Shown: positions 51,415-60,758 of the stretch, in pieces | Layout: every line of letters starts with the position of its first letter | Position numbering within the stretch: the stretch's first letter is position 1 | Source of the DNA: Nocardia mangyaensis | GTDB lineage: Bacteria > Actinomycetota > Actinomycetes > Mycobacteriales > Mycobacteriaceae | Direction of reading: 5' to 3' | NCBI RefSeq assembly: GCF_001886715.1 | Contig: NZ_CP018082.1 | Span: 4,526,001 to 4,590,000, forward strand | Length of the DNA stretch: 64,000 nucleotides | Translations under genes and position numbers: made by a program | The notes under the pieces: model-generated | Seen by the model: the letters and a program-made list of their open reading frames with translations, nothing else | Told to the model about the DNA's origin: nothing | Database searches by the model: none

Positions 51415-51623
51415 ACCTTCTTGCAGTCCGGGCACACCGGCGAACCGGGCTTGGGCGAGCGGGTCACCGGAAAGACCTCACCGCACAGGGCGACGACCAT
51501 CGTGCCCATCACGGCACTTTCGGCGATCCGGTCCTTCTTCACGTAGTGGAAGAACTTGGGGACGTCGTCACCGGTCGTCTCATCGGTCGTGGTTTCCGGG
51601 CGTACCAGAGTGTCTGAACTCAT
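51387..51623 (-). CDS. DUF3039 protein (78 aa)
   Basis: A small actinobacterial protein (Rv2708c-like). The core PKFFHYVKKDRIAESAVMGTMVVALCGEVFPVTR is followed by a CPDC motif (SPVCPDCKKVYEGLRKGD), with Cys47 completing a likely zinc site. The ATG at 51623 has GGAG close upstream; ATG 51632 is an alternative. It is divergent from DUF3099. Confidence 0.9.
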   Translation of the reverse strand: MSSDTLVRPETTTDETTGDDVPKFFHYVKKDRIAESAVMGTMVVALCGEVFPVTRSPKPGSPVCPDCKKVYEGLRKGD

Positions 51624-51707
51624 GCTCTCCATGATGCCGCATCCGGTACGGCCCGCGCTGACCAGCCGCGCGTGCGGGCGCGGACGCCGAGTGGGAGACT
51701 CGTTGAC

Positions 51708-52127
51708 ATGCAGTCCCACGGCGAGACCCCCGGCGCCGACGAGCCGACCCCCGACCCGGAGGTCACGATGCCCGCCGCGTCCGCCGCGACGCGGGGGTTC
51801 TTCCGCGCCGCCCCCACCGACCACCCGGTGCTGATCACCGAGGCGGCGCCCTCGCTCGACGAGCAGCATCGCGCCAGAGTGCGCCGCTACATGATCATCA
51901 TGGGATTCCGTATCCCGTGCCTGCTCCTGGCCGCGCTCACCTACACCATCTTCGAGAATCCGCTGATCTCGATTCTGATCATCGCCGCCTCGGTACCGCT
52001 GCCGTGGATCGCGGTGCTCATCGCCAACGACCGGCCGCCGCGCACCAAGGACGAACCGAGCCGCTGGGACGGGCACGGGGACCGGACGGCCCTGGAATCA
52101 GGGCACCGCAAGGCCATCGACAGCTGA
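51708..52127 (+). CDS. DUF3099 membrane protein
   Basis: A 139-residue protein (Rv2709-like). A soluble N-terminus with DHPVLITEAAPSLDEQHRARVRRYM precedes two membrane segments (IPCLLLAALTYTIFE; ISILIIAASVPLPWIAVLI), and a charged tail follows. Function unknown. ATG 51708 is chosen after GGGAG; an in-frame ATG at 51672 lies over the divergent promoter region. Confidence 0.88.
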   Translation: MQSHGETPGADEPTPDPEVTMPAASAATRGFFRAAPTDHPVLITEAAPSLDEQHRARVRRYMIIMGFRIPCLLLAALTYTIFENPLISILIIAASVPLPWIAVLIANDRPPRTKDEPSRWDGHGDRTALESGHRKAIDS

Positions 52128-52194
52128 GCGCCGAGGGGGGTGGTTCCGGCGACACGCGGCCCGAGCTGGTGGTTCGAGGCCCGAGCGGTCCTGG

Positions 52195-52200
52195 CACAGT
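52195..52200 (+). promoter_or_regulatory. -10-like box (CACAGT) for leaderless methyltransferase gene
   Basis: CACAGT is followed by six bases and GTG 52207, the spacing seen at the leaderless genes elsewhere in this window. Confidence 0.3.
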
Positions 52201-52206
52201 AGTCGG

Positions 52207-53724
52207 GTGCCTACGAACCCCACCACCACCGGTTCCCTGCTCACCGCCCTGTGCCCGGATCTGCGCAGCGCGCTGATCCGGGTCGGCTACACCGCCGACA
52301 CGCTGGTGGAGGCGCTCGGGCCGGATGTGCACGCGGCGCTGAGCCGGTCGGAGCCGGTGCCGGTGCGCCGGGCCGCGCGCGGTGCCGGGGAGCTGGGAAC
52401 GCTGATCCGGCTGCTGCTGCTCGGCGACCCGCTGCCGGAGCGGGCGGTGGCGCAGACGCTGGCGCCGGTGCGCGTGGATGACGCCGTGGCGGCGGGTCTG
52501 CTGGTTCGCGACGGCGACGAGATCAGGGCGGCGCTGGATCTGCGCCCGCTCGACACCGGCGCCGGAACCCGCTGGATCCTGTCCGATCTCGACGATTCGA
52601 TGCGACGACGCACGCTCACCGAGGACCACGTGCTCGGCGTGGGCCACGCCTCGCTGTCGCTGCTGCGGGCGACGCCGACCGTCCCGGTGGGCACTGTGCT
52701 GGATCTGGGAACCGGGTGCGGTGTGCAGGCGGTACACGTGGCCGGCCACGCGGGCCGGGTCACCGCCACCGACGTCAACGCGCGGGCACTGTGGCTGGCG
52801 CAGGCCACGGCGGCACTGAACGAACTCGACATCGAGCTGCTGGAAGGGTCGTGGTTCGAGCCGGTGGCCGGGCGCCGCTTCGACCAGATCGTGGCCAATC
52901 CCCCGTTCGTGGTCGGCCCGGCCCGCGTCGAACACACCTATCGCGACTCCGGCCTCGCCCTCGATGGCGCCAGTGAACTGGTCATCGGCCAAGCGCCCGA
53001 ACTGCTGGCCCCAGGCGGCACGGCGGCCATGCTGGCGGCCTGGGTCCATGTCGAGGGGCAGGACTGGCGCCAGCGGGTGTCGTCGTGGCTGCCCGCGCGC
53101 GGGGTGGATGCCTGGGTGGTGCAGCGCGATGTCGCCGACCCCGCGCTCTACGTCGGCACCTGGCTGCGCGACGCGGGCCTCGACCCGCGCGATCCGGCCG
53201 CCCAGGAGCGCGCCGAGGCCTGGCTGGCAGCCTTCGACGCCGCCGGTGTCGAAGGCATCGGATTCGGATTCGTCTACCTGCACGCCATCAACGGCCCCAC
53301 CGAACTGCTCGCCGAAGACCTCACCCACGGCTTCGACGACCCGCTCGGCGACGAGGCGGCGGCCTATTTCGCCCGCTCGTCCTGGTTGCGCGCGGTGGCC
53401 GCCGACGAGAACCTCGCCTGGACCTCCCGGTTCGCACCGAGCCCGGCGACCGCGCTGGAACGGGTGTACCTGCCCGGTGAGCACGGCTGGGCCGAGCAGG
53501 TGGCGCGCCTGCACCGCGGCGACGGACCGCGCTGGCAGCACGAGGTCGACGAGTCGACGATCGCGCTGGTCGCGGGAATGCGCCCCGATGGCCTGCCGTT
53601 GTACGAACTGATCGAACTCCTGGCCCTCGCCACGGGCGCCGAGGAGGTGAGCCCGGAATTCGCCGGACAAGCACTCGGTGTGGTCACCGGACTGGTGCGT
53701 CACGGACTGGTGCGACCCGTCTGA
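52207..53724 (+). CDS. N5-glutamine/RNA-type methyltransferase with N-terminal wHTH-like domain
   Basis: A 505-residue protein. The N-terminal about 150 residues form a helical winged-helix-like domain of the DUF7059 type. The SAM domain has VLDLGTGCGVQAVHVAGHAG near 163-182 and the base- or amide-flipping motif NPPFVVG near 235. This motif is shared by PrmC/HemK and RsmC-type enzymes that methylate protein glutamine or RNA guanine. The last about 150 residues are a third helical domain. The exact target is unknown. The start is GTG 52207. Confidence 0.85.
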   Translation: MPTNPTTTGSLLTALCPDLRSALIRVGYTADTLVEALGPDVHAALSRSEPVPVRRAARGAGELGTLIRLLLLGDPLPERAVAQTLAPVRVDDAVAAGLLVRDGDEIRAALDLRPLDTGAGTRWILSDLDDSMRRRTLTEDHVLGVGHASLSLLRATPTVPVGTVLDLGTGCGVQAVHVAGHAGRVTATDVNARALWLAQATAALNELDIELLEGSWFEPVAGRRFDQIVANPPFVVGPARVEHTYRDSGLALDGASELVIGQAPELLAPGGTAAMLAAWVHVEGQDWRQRVSSWLPARGVDAWVVQRDVADPALYVGTWLRDAGLDPRDPAAQERAEAWLAAFDAAGVEGIGFGFVYLHAINGPTELLAEDLTHGFDDPLGDEAAAYFARSSWLRAVAADENLAWTSRFAPSPATALERVYLPGEHGWAEQVARLHRGDGPRWQHEVDESTIALVAGMRPDGLPLYELIELLALATGAEEVSPEFAGQALGVVTGLVRHGLVRPV

Positions 53725-53830
53725 GCCGCACCCCGGTGGGGGCGAGTTCCACCACGGTGCCCTTCTCAGGAACTTCTCAGCCGTCGAAGGCAGAACCCGC
53801 AGTTCAGAGCTGTTTACCGGCCGCGGGATC

Positions 53831-53857
53831 GGGAACTTTCTGTATGTCGGGTCCGTT
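53831..53857 (+). promoter_or_regulatory. ECF (SigE/SigH-type) promoter of sigB
   Basis: GGGAAC (53831-53836), 17 bases, CGTT (53854-53857), about 36 bases upstream of the sigB ATG. This matches the stress-type promoter through which SigE/SigH control sigB in mycobacteria. Confidence 0.7.
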
Positions 53858-53892
53858 GATCGGAGTGAGACACCACCGACAGGAGGCAAGTC

Positions 53893-54861
53893 ATGACAAG
53901 CCCCGCCACTACTCGTGTGCGCCCCAGCGAGTCCGATATCGACGCCCAGAGCCCCGCCGCCGACCTGGTACGCGTGTACCTGAACGGAATCGGTCGCACG
54001 GCACTGCTCACGGCGGCCGACGAGGTCGAGCTGGCCAAGCGCATCGAGGCGGGCCTGTATGCCCAGAACCTGCTCGAGACCGGCAAGCGGTTGACGGCGG
54101 CGCGCAAGCGCGATCTGGCGATCCTGGTCCGCGAGGGGCAAGCCGCCCGCTCGCACCTGCTCGAGGCCAACCTGCGTCTGGTGGTGTCGCTGGCCAAGCG
54201 CTACACCGGCCGCGGCATGCCATTGCTCGACCTCATCCAGGAGGGCAACCTGGGCCTGATCCGCGCGATGGAGAAATTCGACTACGCCAAGGGCTTCAAG
54301 TTCTCCACCTACGCCACCTGGTGGATCCGGCAGGCCATCACTCGCGGTATGGCCGACCAGAGCCGCACCATCCGCCTGCCCGTGCACTTGGTCGAGCAGG
54401 TCAACAAGCTCGCCCGGATCAAGCGGGAATTGCACCAGCAGCTGGGCCGCGAGGCCACCGACGCCGAGCTGGCCAACGAGTCGGGTATTCCGGTGGAGAA
54501 GATCGCCGACCTGCTCGATCACAGCCGCGACCCGGTGAGCCTGGACATGCCCGTCGGCAACGACGAGGAAGCCCCCCTCGGTGACTTCATCGAGGACTCC
54601 GAGGCCACCTCCGCCGAGAGCGCGGTCATCGCGGGCCTGCTGCACCACGACGTGCGCAGCGTCCTGTCCACCCTCGACGAGCGCGAGCAGCAGGTCATCC
54701 GCCTGCGCTTCGGCCTCGACGACGGCCAGCCGCGCACCCTCGACCAGATCGGCAAGCTGTTCGGCCTCTCCCGCGAGCGGGTCCGCCAGATCGAGCGCGA
54801 GGTCATGTCCAAGCTGCGCAAGGGTGAACGCGCCGATCGGCTGCGCGCCTACGCCAGCTGA
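53893..54861 (+). CDS. sigB: Principal-like stress sigma factor SigB
   Basis: A 322-residue group 2 sigma factor very like the SigA C-terminal two thirds but without the Lys/Ala repeat. Region 1.2 is [27 protein letters not shown]. Region 2 has [58 protein letters not shown]. Region 4.2 is [21 protein letters not shown]. The ATG at 53893 has AGGAGG at ideal distance. The upstream ECF promoter suggests stress control by another sigma factor. Confidence 0.97.
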   Translation: MTSPATTRVRPSESDIDAQSPAADLVRVYLNGIGRTALLTAADEVELAKRIEAGLYAQNLLETGKRLTAARKRDLAILVREGQAARSHLLEANLRLVVSLAKRYTGRGMPLLDLIQEGNLGLIRAMEKFDYAKGFKFSTYATWWIRQAITRGMADQSRTIRLPVHLVEQVNKLARIKRELHQQLGREATDAELANESGIPVEKIADLLDHSRDPVSLDMPVGNDEEAPLGDFIEDSEATSAESAVIAGLLHHDVRSVLSTLDEREQQVIRLRFGLDDGQPRTLDQIGKLFGLSRERVRQIEREVMSKLRKGERADRLRAYAS

Positions 54862-54899
54862 TCCCAAGAACCCGACGGCCCTGCGGGGTCGTCTTCCGA

Positions 54900-54955
54900 A
54901 ACGCCGACCGGTGTCCGCGACCCCACCCCTCCGGGGTCGCGAGCCGGTCGGCGTT
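54900..54955 (+). terminator. Large terminator hairpin after sigB
   Basis: A two-part stem: 54900-54911 pairs with 54944-54955 (12 bp) and 54916-54924 with 54933-54941 (9 bp), with small internal bulges and an eight-base loop. It lies between the convergent sigB and pat genes and may serve both. Confidence 0.75.
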
Positions 54956-54969
54956 GTTCGTCGGCACGG

Positions 54970-57714
54970 TCAGGCCAACCGGCGCGGACCGGTGTCGAAA
55001 CGGCTCGGTTCGGGGCCGATGCGGGCCCTGGCGTAGATGATCTCGGCCGAGGCGGGCGCGGCGAGCACCGGATCACACGAGAGCTCCCGCAGCTGCGGCA
55101 GGTCGTCGAACAGTGCCGAGATGCGTTGCGCCAGTTCAACCAGTGCCGCCTTGTCGACCGCGGTCCCCGCCGCCCCACCGGAGAGCAGCGGTGCGGCCCG
55201 TGGCGCCTCGATCAACGCGACGGATTCCTCGGCCGTGAGCGGCAGCGCACGGTAGGCGCGGTCGCCGAGCAGGTCGATGATCATGCCCGAGAGCCCGAAC
55301 TGGATCACCGACCCGAACGAGGGGTCGTCGGTGACCCGCAAGACGCAGCCCACGCCCTTGGTCGCCATCTTCTGCACGTGCAGCAGCGGGTCACCGCAAA
55401 TCCGGACCAGGTCGGTGTAGGCCTGGCGGACCGCGTCGGGCCCCCACAGATCGAGGCGAACCCCGAGCAGGTCGGGCCTGCGCCGCCACAGCTCCCCGGT
55501 GGCCTTCGCCGCGACCGGATAGCCGAGTTCCTCGGCGGCGACCACCGCCTGGTCCGCGTCGCGCACCGCCCGGAACTCCACCACATCGATGCCGTAGCAC
55601 TCGAGCAGACGCGCCGCCTCCTCGTCGCTGAGCCACCGCCCACCCGATTCGGCCAACCAGCCCTCGACCAATGCCGCTGCGGCCGCTGTGTCGATGCCAG
55701 GCGGGCGTACGACCGGCGAGACGGGCCGGTCGCGCCATCGCGCGTAGCGGTCGACCCGGGCCAGTGCCCTGGCGGCCCGCTCGGGGTCGGGATAGGACGG
55801 AATGGAACCGCGGGCGGGCGCGCCGCCGGTGCTGCGGTCCGCCAGCTGATGCGGGATCCCCGCTTCGGCGACGAAGGTCGTCAGTACCGGCTTGTCCTGA
55901 TCCGATGCCGTTGCGGCGGCGCGCAACGCGTCGCCGAATCCACCCATCGGCACGGGGACCGGCGGCGCGACCACGACGATCACCGCGTCGACCTCGTCGC
56001 TGCGCAGGGCGGCCGTCACGGCCTCCCGGTAGTCGGCCGGGGTGGCCTCCGGCCCCAGATCCACGGGTCCGTCGACCGCGGCGCTGCGGGCGTTGCGCTC
56101 GGTCGGCCGGGCACCGGGTCCGCGATCCACCGCGGTCACCGGCCGGTGCACGTGCAGGCCTTCACTGTGCGCGGCATCGATGGCGAGCCAGTTCAGTGCG
56201 GCGCTGTTGCCGATCACCGCGACGCGTGGCCCCCGCGGCAAGGGCTGACAGGCCAGCAACGCCGCGCAGTCGAACAGCTCCGAGATGGAGTCGACCTGGA
56301 TGATCCCGGCCTGAGTGAACAGATCCCGCACCACCGTGCGATCCATGTCGGTGCCCGCCGCGAGCCGCCCACTGCTCACCGCGACGATCGGCTTGCCGCG
56401 CGCCACCCGCCGCGCCAGCCGGGAGAACTTGCGCGGATTACCGAAGCTCTCCAGATAGAGCAGGATCACCTCGGTGTCGGCGGCGGTGTCCCAGAATTGC
56501 AGCAGGTCGTTGCCGGAGACATCGGCGCGATTGCCCGCCGACACGAAGGTCGACAGGCCGAGATTGCGGGCGGCGGCCTCGCCGAGGATCGCCGCGCCGA
56601 GCGGACCGGACTGGCAGAAGAATCCGATGCGGCCGCGCTCGGGCAGCACCGGGGCCAGGGTGGCGTTGAGTCCGACGGCCGGGTCGGTGTTGGCGATGCC
56701 GAGCGCGCTGGGCCCGACCACCCGCATCCCGTGCCCACGGGCCGCGGCAACCAGATCGTGCTCGGCGGCCAAGCCTGCCGCACCGGTCTCGCCGAAACCC
56801 GCCGTGAGCACGACCAGTCCTTTGACGCCCTTGGCCATGCAGTCGTCGAGAACCGCGCCGATCGCGGCGGGCGGCACCGCGACCACGGCCAGATCGACCT
56901 CGTCGGGGATCTCGCGCACGGTGGCGTAGGCACGGACCCCGCGCACCGACCGCCGGTTCGGGTTCACCGGGAACACCGGCCCGCTGAAACCGCCGGCGAG
57001 CAGATTGGCCAGTACCGCGCCACCGACCCTGGTCTGCTCGGGCGAGGCCCCGATCACCGCGACCGAGCCGGGCGCGAGCAGGTTCCCCACACTGCGCGCC
57101 TCGGAGGCGGCCTCGCGCGCGTCGCGCACGGTGCGCAGCGCCTCGGTGGGGTCGATGGCGAATTCCAGATGCACCTCGGCGCCGTCGCGGCTGCGCTGCA
57201 GCTGGTATCCGGCGTCGCGGAACACCGTGATCATGGCCTCGTTCTCGGCTAGCACCTCGGCGACGAACGCGGCCACCTCGTTCTCGGCCGCCGCGCCGGC
57301 GAGGTGTTCGAGCAGCACCGAGCCGAGCCCGCGGCCCTGATGCTCGTCGGCCACCACGAAGGCGACCTCCGCCGCGCGCGGACCCGGCCGGGCGAGCAGC
57401 TCGTAGCGGGCGACGCCGATGATCGCCGTGCCGAGAACCGCGACCAGCCCGACTCGATCGCGGTAGTCCACGTGCGTGGTGCGGTACATGTCCTTGGGCG
57501 AGATCTGCGGGTACGGACCGAAATAGCGCAGATAGCGCGTGCGGTCGGAGAGCCCGGCGTGGAACGTCGCCAGGGCCGTGGCGTCGGCCGGCACTATCGG
57601 GCGCACCCGGACGACCCCGCCGTCGGCGGCGAGCACGTCGCCGTACCACTGTTGCGGTGGCGCAGGCGGATTCGCGGGCGTGTCCGGGGTGTCGGGCAGC
57701 AGTGGTTCAGTCAC
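54970..57714 (-). CDS. pat: GNAT protein acetyltransferase with degenerate acyl-CoA ligase domains (Pat-type)
   Basis: A 914-residue protein. Residues about 25-190 are a GNAT acetyltransferase (VRVRPIVPADATALATFHAGL; the CoA loop in VVADEHQGRGLGSVLLEHLAG). The rest resembles ADP-forming acyl-CoA synthetase: CoA-binding (SVAVIGASPEQTRVGGAVL), a ligase-like part, and a C-terminal ATP-grasp (ESGGRWLSDEEAARLLECYGI). The segment with the phospho-accepting His (SHTG in true ligases) is missing at SSGRLAAGTDMDRT, as in Pat enzymes that acetylate lysines of acetyl-CoA synthetases. GTG 57714 overlaps the acuC stop by eight bases, so writer and eraser are coupled. Confidence 0.88.
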   Translation of the reverse strand: MTEPLLPDTPDTPANPPAPPQQWYGDVLAADGGVVRVRPIVPADATALATFHAGLSDRTRYLRYFGPYPQISPKDMYRTTHVDYRDRVGLVAVLGTAIIGVARYELLARPGPRAAEVAFVVADEHQGRGLGSVLLEHLAGAAAENEVAAFVAEVLAENEAMITVFRDAGYQLQRSRDGAEVHLEFAIDPTEALRTVRDAREAASEARSVGNLLAPGSVAVIGASPEQTRVGGAVLANLLAGGFSGPVFPVNPNRRSVRGVRAYATVREIPDEVDLAVVAVPPAAIGAVLDDCMAKGVKGLVVLTAGFGETGAAGLAAEHDLVAAARGHGMRVVGPSALGIANTDPAVGLNATLAPVLPERGRIGFFCQSGPLGAAILGEAAARNLGLSTFVSAGNRADVSGNDLLQFWDTAADTEVILLYLESFGNPRKFSRLARRVARGKPIVAVSSGRLAAGTDMDRTVVRDLFTQAGIIQVDSISELFDCAALLACQPLPRGPRVAVIGNSAALNWLAIDAAHSEGLHVHRPVTAVDRGPGARPTERNARSAAVDGPVDLGPEATPADYREAVTAALRSDEVDAVIVVVAPPVPVPMGGFGDALRAAATASDQDKPVLTTFVAEAGIPHQLADRSTGGAPARGSIPSYPDPERAARALARVDRYARWRDRPVSPVVRPPGIDTAAAAALVEGWLAESGGRWLSDEEAARLLECYGIDVVEFRAVRDADQAVVAAEELGYPVAAKATGELWRRRPDLLGVRLDLWGPDAVRQAYTDLVRICGDPLLHVQKMATKGVGCVLRVTDDPSFGSVIQFGLSGMIIDLLGDRAYRALPLTAEESVALIEAPRAAPLLSGGAAGTAVDKAALVELAQRISALFDDLPQLRELSCDPVLAAPASAEIIYARARIGPEPSRFDTGPRRLA

Positions 57715-58948
57715 GGGGGTCCTCCGGGTCGAGCCCGAGCAGGCCGAAGGTCGACCGCCGGGTGGCCGTGATGGCGGTGTCGACCGCCCGCTGCGCGCGG
57801 ATCTGACCCGCGTCGCCGATCTCGGGCGTCCCGCCGGGTCCGTCCCAGGGCCGGTAGGCGGTGTCGCCACCGTCGCCCATCGTCGTCGGCGGTTGCACGC
57901 GAGGCGCGGACGCGCGCACCTGCTCGATCCAGTCCTCGGGCACCGGAGTCTCCGGGGCCAGCGGCCGATCGAGCGCGGCGGCCAGCAGATGGGTCCAGGC
58001 GCGCGGAACCACCCGCACCACGCCGTATCCCCCGCCGCCGATCGCCAGCCACCGCCCCTCGGCGTAACGGTCGGCGAGCTCGCGCATGGCCAGGAAGGCC
58101 GCGCGCTGACCGTCGACGGTGAGTTCGAGATCGGCCAGCGGGTCTTCGCGGTGGGTGTCGACGCCGCACTGGCTGACGATGATCTGCGGCCGGAACGCCG
58201 CCACCGCACCGGGCACCACCGCGTGGAAACCCCGCAGCCACTGCGCGTCTCTCGTACCGGGCAGCAGCGGCAGATTGATCGAGGTGCCCTCCGCGGCGCC
58301 GAGCCCGGTCTCCTCCGGCCAGCCGGTGTTGGGCCACAGGGTCGCCGGATGCTGGTGCAGCGAGACGGTGAGCACGCGCGGGTCGGCGTAGAACGCGCGC
58401 TGCACACCGTCACCGTGGTGAACGTCGACATCGAGGTAGGCGATACGGTCATAGCCGTGATCGAGCAGCCACGAGATGGCGATCGCCGCATCGTTGTAGA
58501 TGCAGAACCCCGCCGCCGAATTCGGCATGGCGTGGTGCATTCCGCCACCGATGCTCACCGCGCGCAGCGTCCGGCCCGCCGCGATCTCCCCGGCGGCGGC
58601 GAGCGTGCCGCCCACGATGACCGACGCCGCCTCGTGCATGCGCTCGAACACGGGGTTGTCGGCGGTACCGAGTCCGTAGGCGGTGTCCTCCGGCGTCGGT
58701 GGCCCCTGACCGGCCCGATGGACCGCCTCGATGTAGGCGCTGGTGTGCACCCGCATCAGATCGGCCTGGGTTGCCGCGGCGGGCGCCAGCGGCTCGATAC
58801 CATCGAGCAAGCCCAGGCTTTCGGCCAGCGACATGGTGTATCGCAGCCGCGCCGGCTTCATCGGATGGTCCGGGCTCCAGGTGTAGCCGAGGAATCGCTC
58901 GGTCCACACGACGGTGCCGGAGTGTTCGCTACGCGGCGACGTGACCAT
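57707..58948 (-). CDS. acuC: Histone-deacetylase-family acetoin utilisation protein AcuC
   Basis: A 413-residue zinc-dependent protein lysine deacetylase. The active site shows SIGGGMHHAMPNSAAGFCIYND (tandem His), the zinc ligands in YLDVDVHHGDGVQ, and the C-terminal IGGGGYGVV. It removes acetyl groups from proteins such as acetyl-CoA synthetase, opposing the pat product encoded next to it. The start is ATG 58948, placed by a TAGCGT box seven bases before it; longer in-frame readings upstream run antisense through ideR. Confidence 0.92.
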   Translation of the reverse strand: MVTSPRSEHSGTVVWTERFLGYTWSPDHPMKPARLRYTMSLAESLGLLDGIEPLAPAAATQADLMRVHTSAYIEAVHRAGQGPPTPEDTAYGLGTADNPVFERMHEAASVIVGGTLAAAGEIAAGRTLRAVSIGGGMHHAMPNSAAGFCIYNDAAIAISWLLDHGYDRIAYLDVDVHHGDGVQRAFYADPRVLTVSLHQHPATLWPNTGWPEETGLGAAEGTSINLPLLPGTRDAQWLRGFHAVVPGAVAAFRPQIIVSQCGVDTHREDPLADLELTVDGQRAAFLAMRELADRYAEGRWLAIGGGGYGVVRVVPRAWTHLLAAALDRPLAPETPVPEDWIEQVRASAPRVQPPTTMGDGGDTAYRPWDGPGGTPEIGDAGQIRAQRAVDTAITATRRSTFGLLGLDPEDPRD

Positions 58949-58955
58949 GGTCGCC

Positions 58956-58961
58956 ACGCTA
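58956..58961 (-). promoter_or_regulatory. -10 box (TAGCGT) for leaderless acuC-pat operon
   Basis: TAGCGT on the minus strand is followed by seven bases and ATG 58948. It lies in the divergent region with ideR. Confidence 0.45.
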
Positions 58962-59048
58962 GCCGGAAGCAGTGGACCCCGTGTGGCGTTGACATGCAGT
59001 AGAAATAGGGCCGCTGGTCCGGCACGCGGACCGGTGTTCGTGCGTGGG

Positions 59049-59054
59049 TAGAAT
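59049..59054 (+). promoter_or_regulatory. -10 box (TAGAAT) for ideR
   Basis: TAGAAT lies 24 bases upstream of the ideR GTG, leaving room for a short leader with an AAGGGG ribosome site. No iron-box palindrome was seen around it. Confidence 0.4.
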
Positions 59055-59077
59055 TCGTGCCGACGAAGGGGTAACAG

Positions 59078-59764
59078 GTGAAGGATCTGGTCGACACCAC
59101 GGAGATGTATCTCCGTACCATCTATGACCTCGAGGAGGAGGGCGTGGTGCCCCTGCGGGCACGCATCGCCGAACGCCTCGAGCAGAGTGGTCCGACGGTG
59201 AGCCAGACGGTCGCGCGCATGGAACGCGACGGCCTGCTGCTCGTGGCGGGCGATCGCCATCTCGAACTGACCGACAAGGGCCGCTCCATGGCCGTGGCGG
59301 TGATGCGCAAGCACCGCCTCGCCGAGCGGTTGCTCGTCGACATCATCGGCCTGGACTGGGAGAACGTGCACGCCGAGGCGTGCCGGTGGGAGCACGTGAT
59401 GAGCGAGGAGGTGGAACGGCGCCTGATCGAGGTGCTCAACCACCCGACCACCTCGCCCTACGGCAACCCCATCCCCGGCCTCGACGAGCTCGGTCTCGGC
59501 ACCGCGCCGCTCGCCGAGGAAACGCTGATCCGGCTCTCCGACCTGCCCAACGGCGCACTGCACGCGGTCGTGGTGCGCAGGCTGGCCGAGCACATCCAGA
59601 CCGATCCCGAGGTGATCGGGCGGCTGCGCGAGGCGGGCGTGGTGCCCGACGCGCGCGTCACTGTGGAGACCAAGCCGGGCGCGGTGATCATCACAGTGCC
59701 GGGGCACAGCGGTTTCGAACTGTCCGACGAGATGGCGCACGCCGTCCAGGTGAGGCTGGTCTGA
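59078..59764 (+). CDS. ideR: Iron-dependent regulator IdeR (DtxR family)
   Basis: A 228-residue metal-activated repressor of iron uptake and activator of storage genes. The winged helix is at about 1-73. All metal ligands known from mycobacterial IdeR are at identical numbers: Met10, His79, Glu83, His98, Cys102, Glu105 and His106. A C-terminal SH3-like domain fills about 150-228. GTG 59078 follows AAGGGG, and the numbering agreement confirms this start. galE follows after three bases. Confidence 0.97.
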   Translation: MKDLVDTTEMYLRTIYDLEEEGVVPLRARIAERLEQSGPTVSQTVARMERDGLLLVAGDRHLELTDKGRSMAVAVMRKHRLAERLLVDIIGLDWENVHAEACRWEHVMSEEVERRLIEVLNHPTTSPYGNPIPGLDELGLGTAPLAEETLIRLSDLPNGALHAVVVRRLAEHIQTDPEVIGRLREAGVVPDARVTVETKPGAVIITVPGHSGFELSDEMAHAVQVRLV

Positions 59765-59767
59765 TTC

Positions 59768-60748
59768 GTGAAACTTCTGGTCACCGGCGGAGCCGGGTAC
59801 GTGGGCGGCGGCTGCGCCGCGGTATTGCTCGAACAGGGCCACGAGGTGGTCGTGGTCGACGACCTCTCGACCGGTAACCCCGACGGCGTCCCCGTCGGCG
59901 CCAGGTTCGTCGAGGGCGATATCGCCGTCGCGGCGCCGCGGTTGCTGCGTGCCGAATCCTTCGACGGTGTCCTGCATTTCGCGGCGCAGTCGCTGGTCGG
60001 CGAATCGGTGGAGCAGCCGGAGAAGTACTGGAACGGCAATGTCGTGAAGACGTTGACGTTGCTCGAGGCGATCCGGGAGACCGGGACCCCGCGGCTGGTG
60101 TTCTCCTCGACCGCCGCGGTGTACGGCGAGCCGGAACAGGTGCCGATCACCGAAGACGCGCCGACACGCCCGACCAACCCCTACGGGGCGAGCAAGCTGG
60201 CCATCGATCACGCCATCACCTCTTACGCGGTGGCCCACGATCTGGCCGCGACCAGCCTGCGCTATTTCAACGTGGCGGGCGCCTATGCCGGCCTCGGTGA
60301 GAACCGGGTCGTGGAAACACATCTGATCCCCCTCGTCCTGCAGGTGGCCGCGGGCCACCGCAAGGCCATCTCCGTGTACGGCAACGACTGGCCGACGCCG
60401 GACGGTACGTGTGTACGTGACTACATCCACCTTCGCGATCTGGCGCAGGCGCACCTGCTCGCGCTGGCCTCGGCGCAGCCGGGCGCTCATCGGATCTTCA
60501 ATCTCGGTTCGGGCACCGGGTTCTCGGTGCGCGAGGTGATTTCGGCGTGCGAGCGGGTCACCGGTCTGCCGATCGAGGCGATCGAAGCACCGCGCCGCGC
60601 GGGCGATCCGGCGGTGCTGGTCGCTTCGAGCGAGCGCGCCGCCACCGAGCTGGGCTGGCGGCCCGAGCACAACGATCTCGACGAGATCGTCTCCGACGCT
60701 TGGGATTTCCTGCGTTCGCTCGGCTCGCGGGCGCACAGCGCCCGCTGA
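59768..60748 (+). CDS. galE: UDP-glucose 4-epimerase
   Basis: Interconverts UDP-glucose and UDP-galactose, supplying galactose for cell-wall arabinogalactan. An extended SDR of 326 residues with the NAD motif [11 protein letters not shown] at 5-15, the catalytic Ser in [12 protein letters not shown], and the Tyr-x3-Lys pair in [11 protein letters not shown]. The conserved RYFNVAGA and [13 protein letters not shown] segments are present. The start is GTG 59768, three bases after the ideR stop, so the two share a transcript. Confidence 0.96.
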   Translation: MKLLVTGGAGYVGGGCAAVLLEQGHEVVVVDDLSTGNPDGVPVGARFVEGDIAVAAPRLLRAESFDGVLHFAAQSLVGESVEQPEKYWNGNVVKTLTLLEAIRETGTPRLVFSSTAAVYGEPEQVPITEDAPTRPTNPYGASKLAIDHAITSYAVAHDLAATSLRYFNVAGAYAGLGENRVVETHLIPLVLQVAAGHRKAISVYGNDWPTPDGTCVRDYIHLRDLAQAHLLALASAQPGAHRIFNLGSGTGFSVREVISACERVTGLPIEAIEAPRRAGDPAVLVASSERAATELGWRPEHNDLDEIVSDAWDFLRSLGSRAHSAR

Positions 60749-60758
60749 TCGGGCCGAC

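Noticed and set aside
58949..59077. IdeR iron box upstream of ideR or acuC
   Set aside because: No 19-base palindrome of the TTAGG...CCTAA type was seen in this divergent region.
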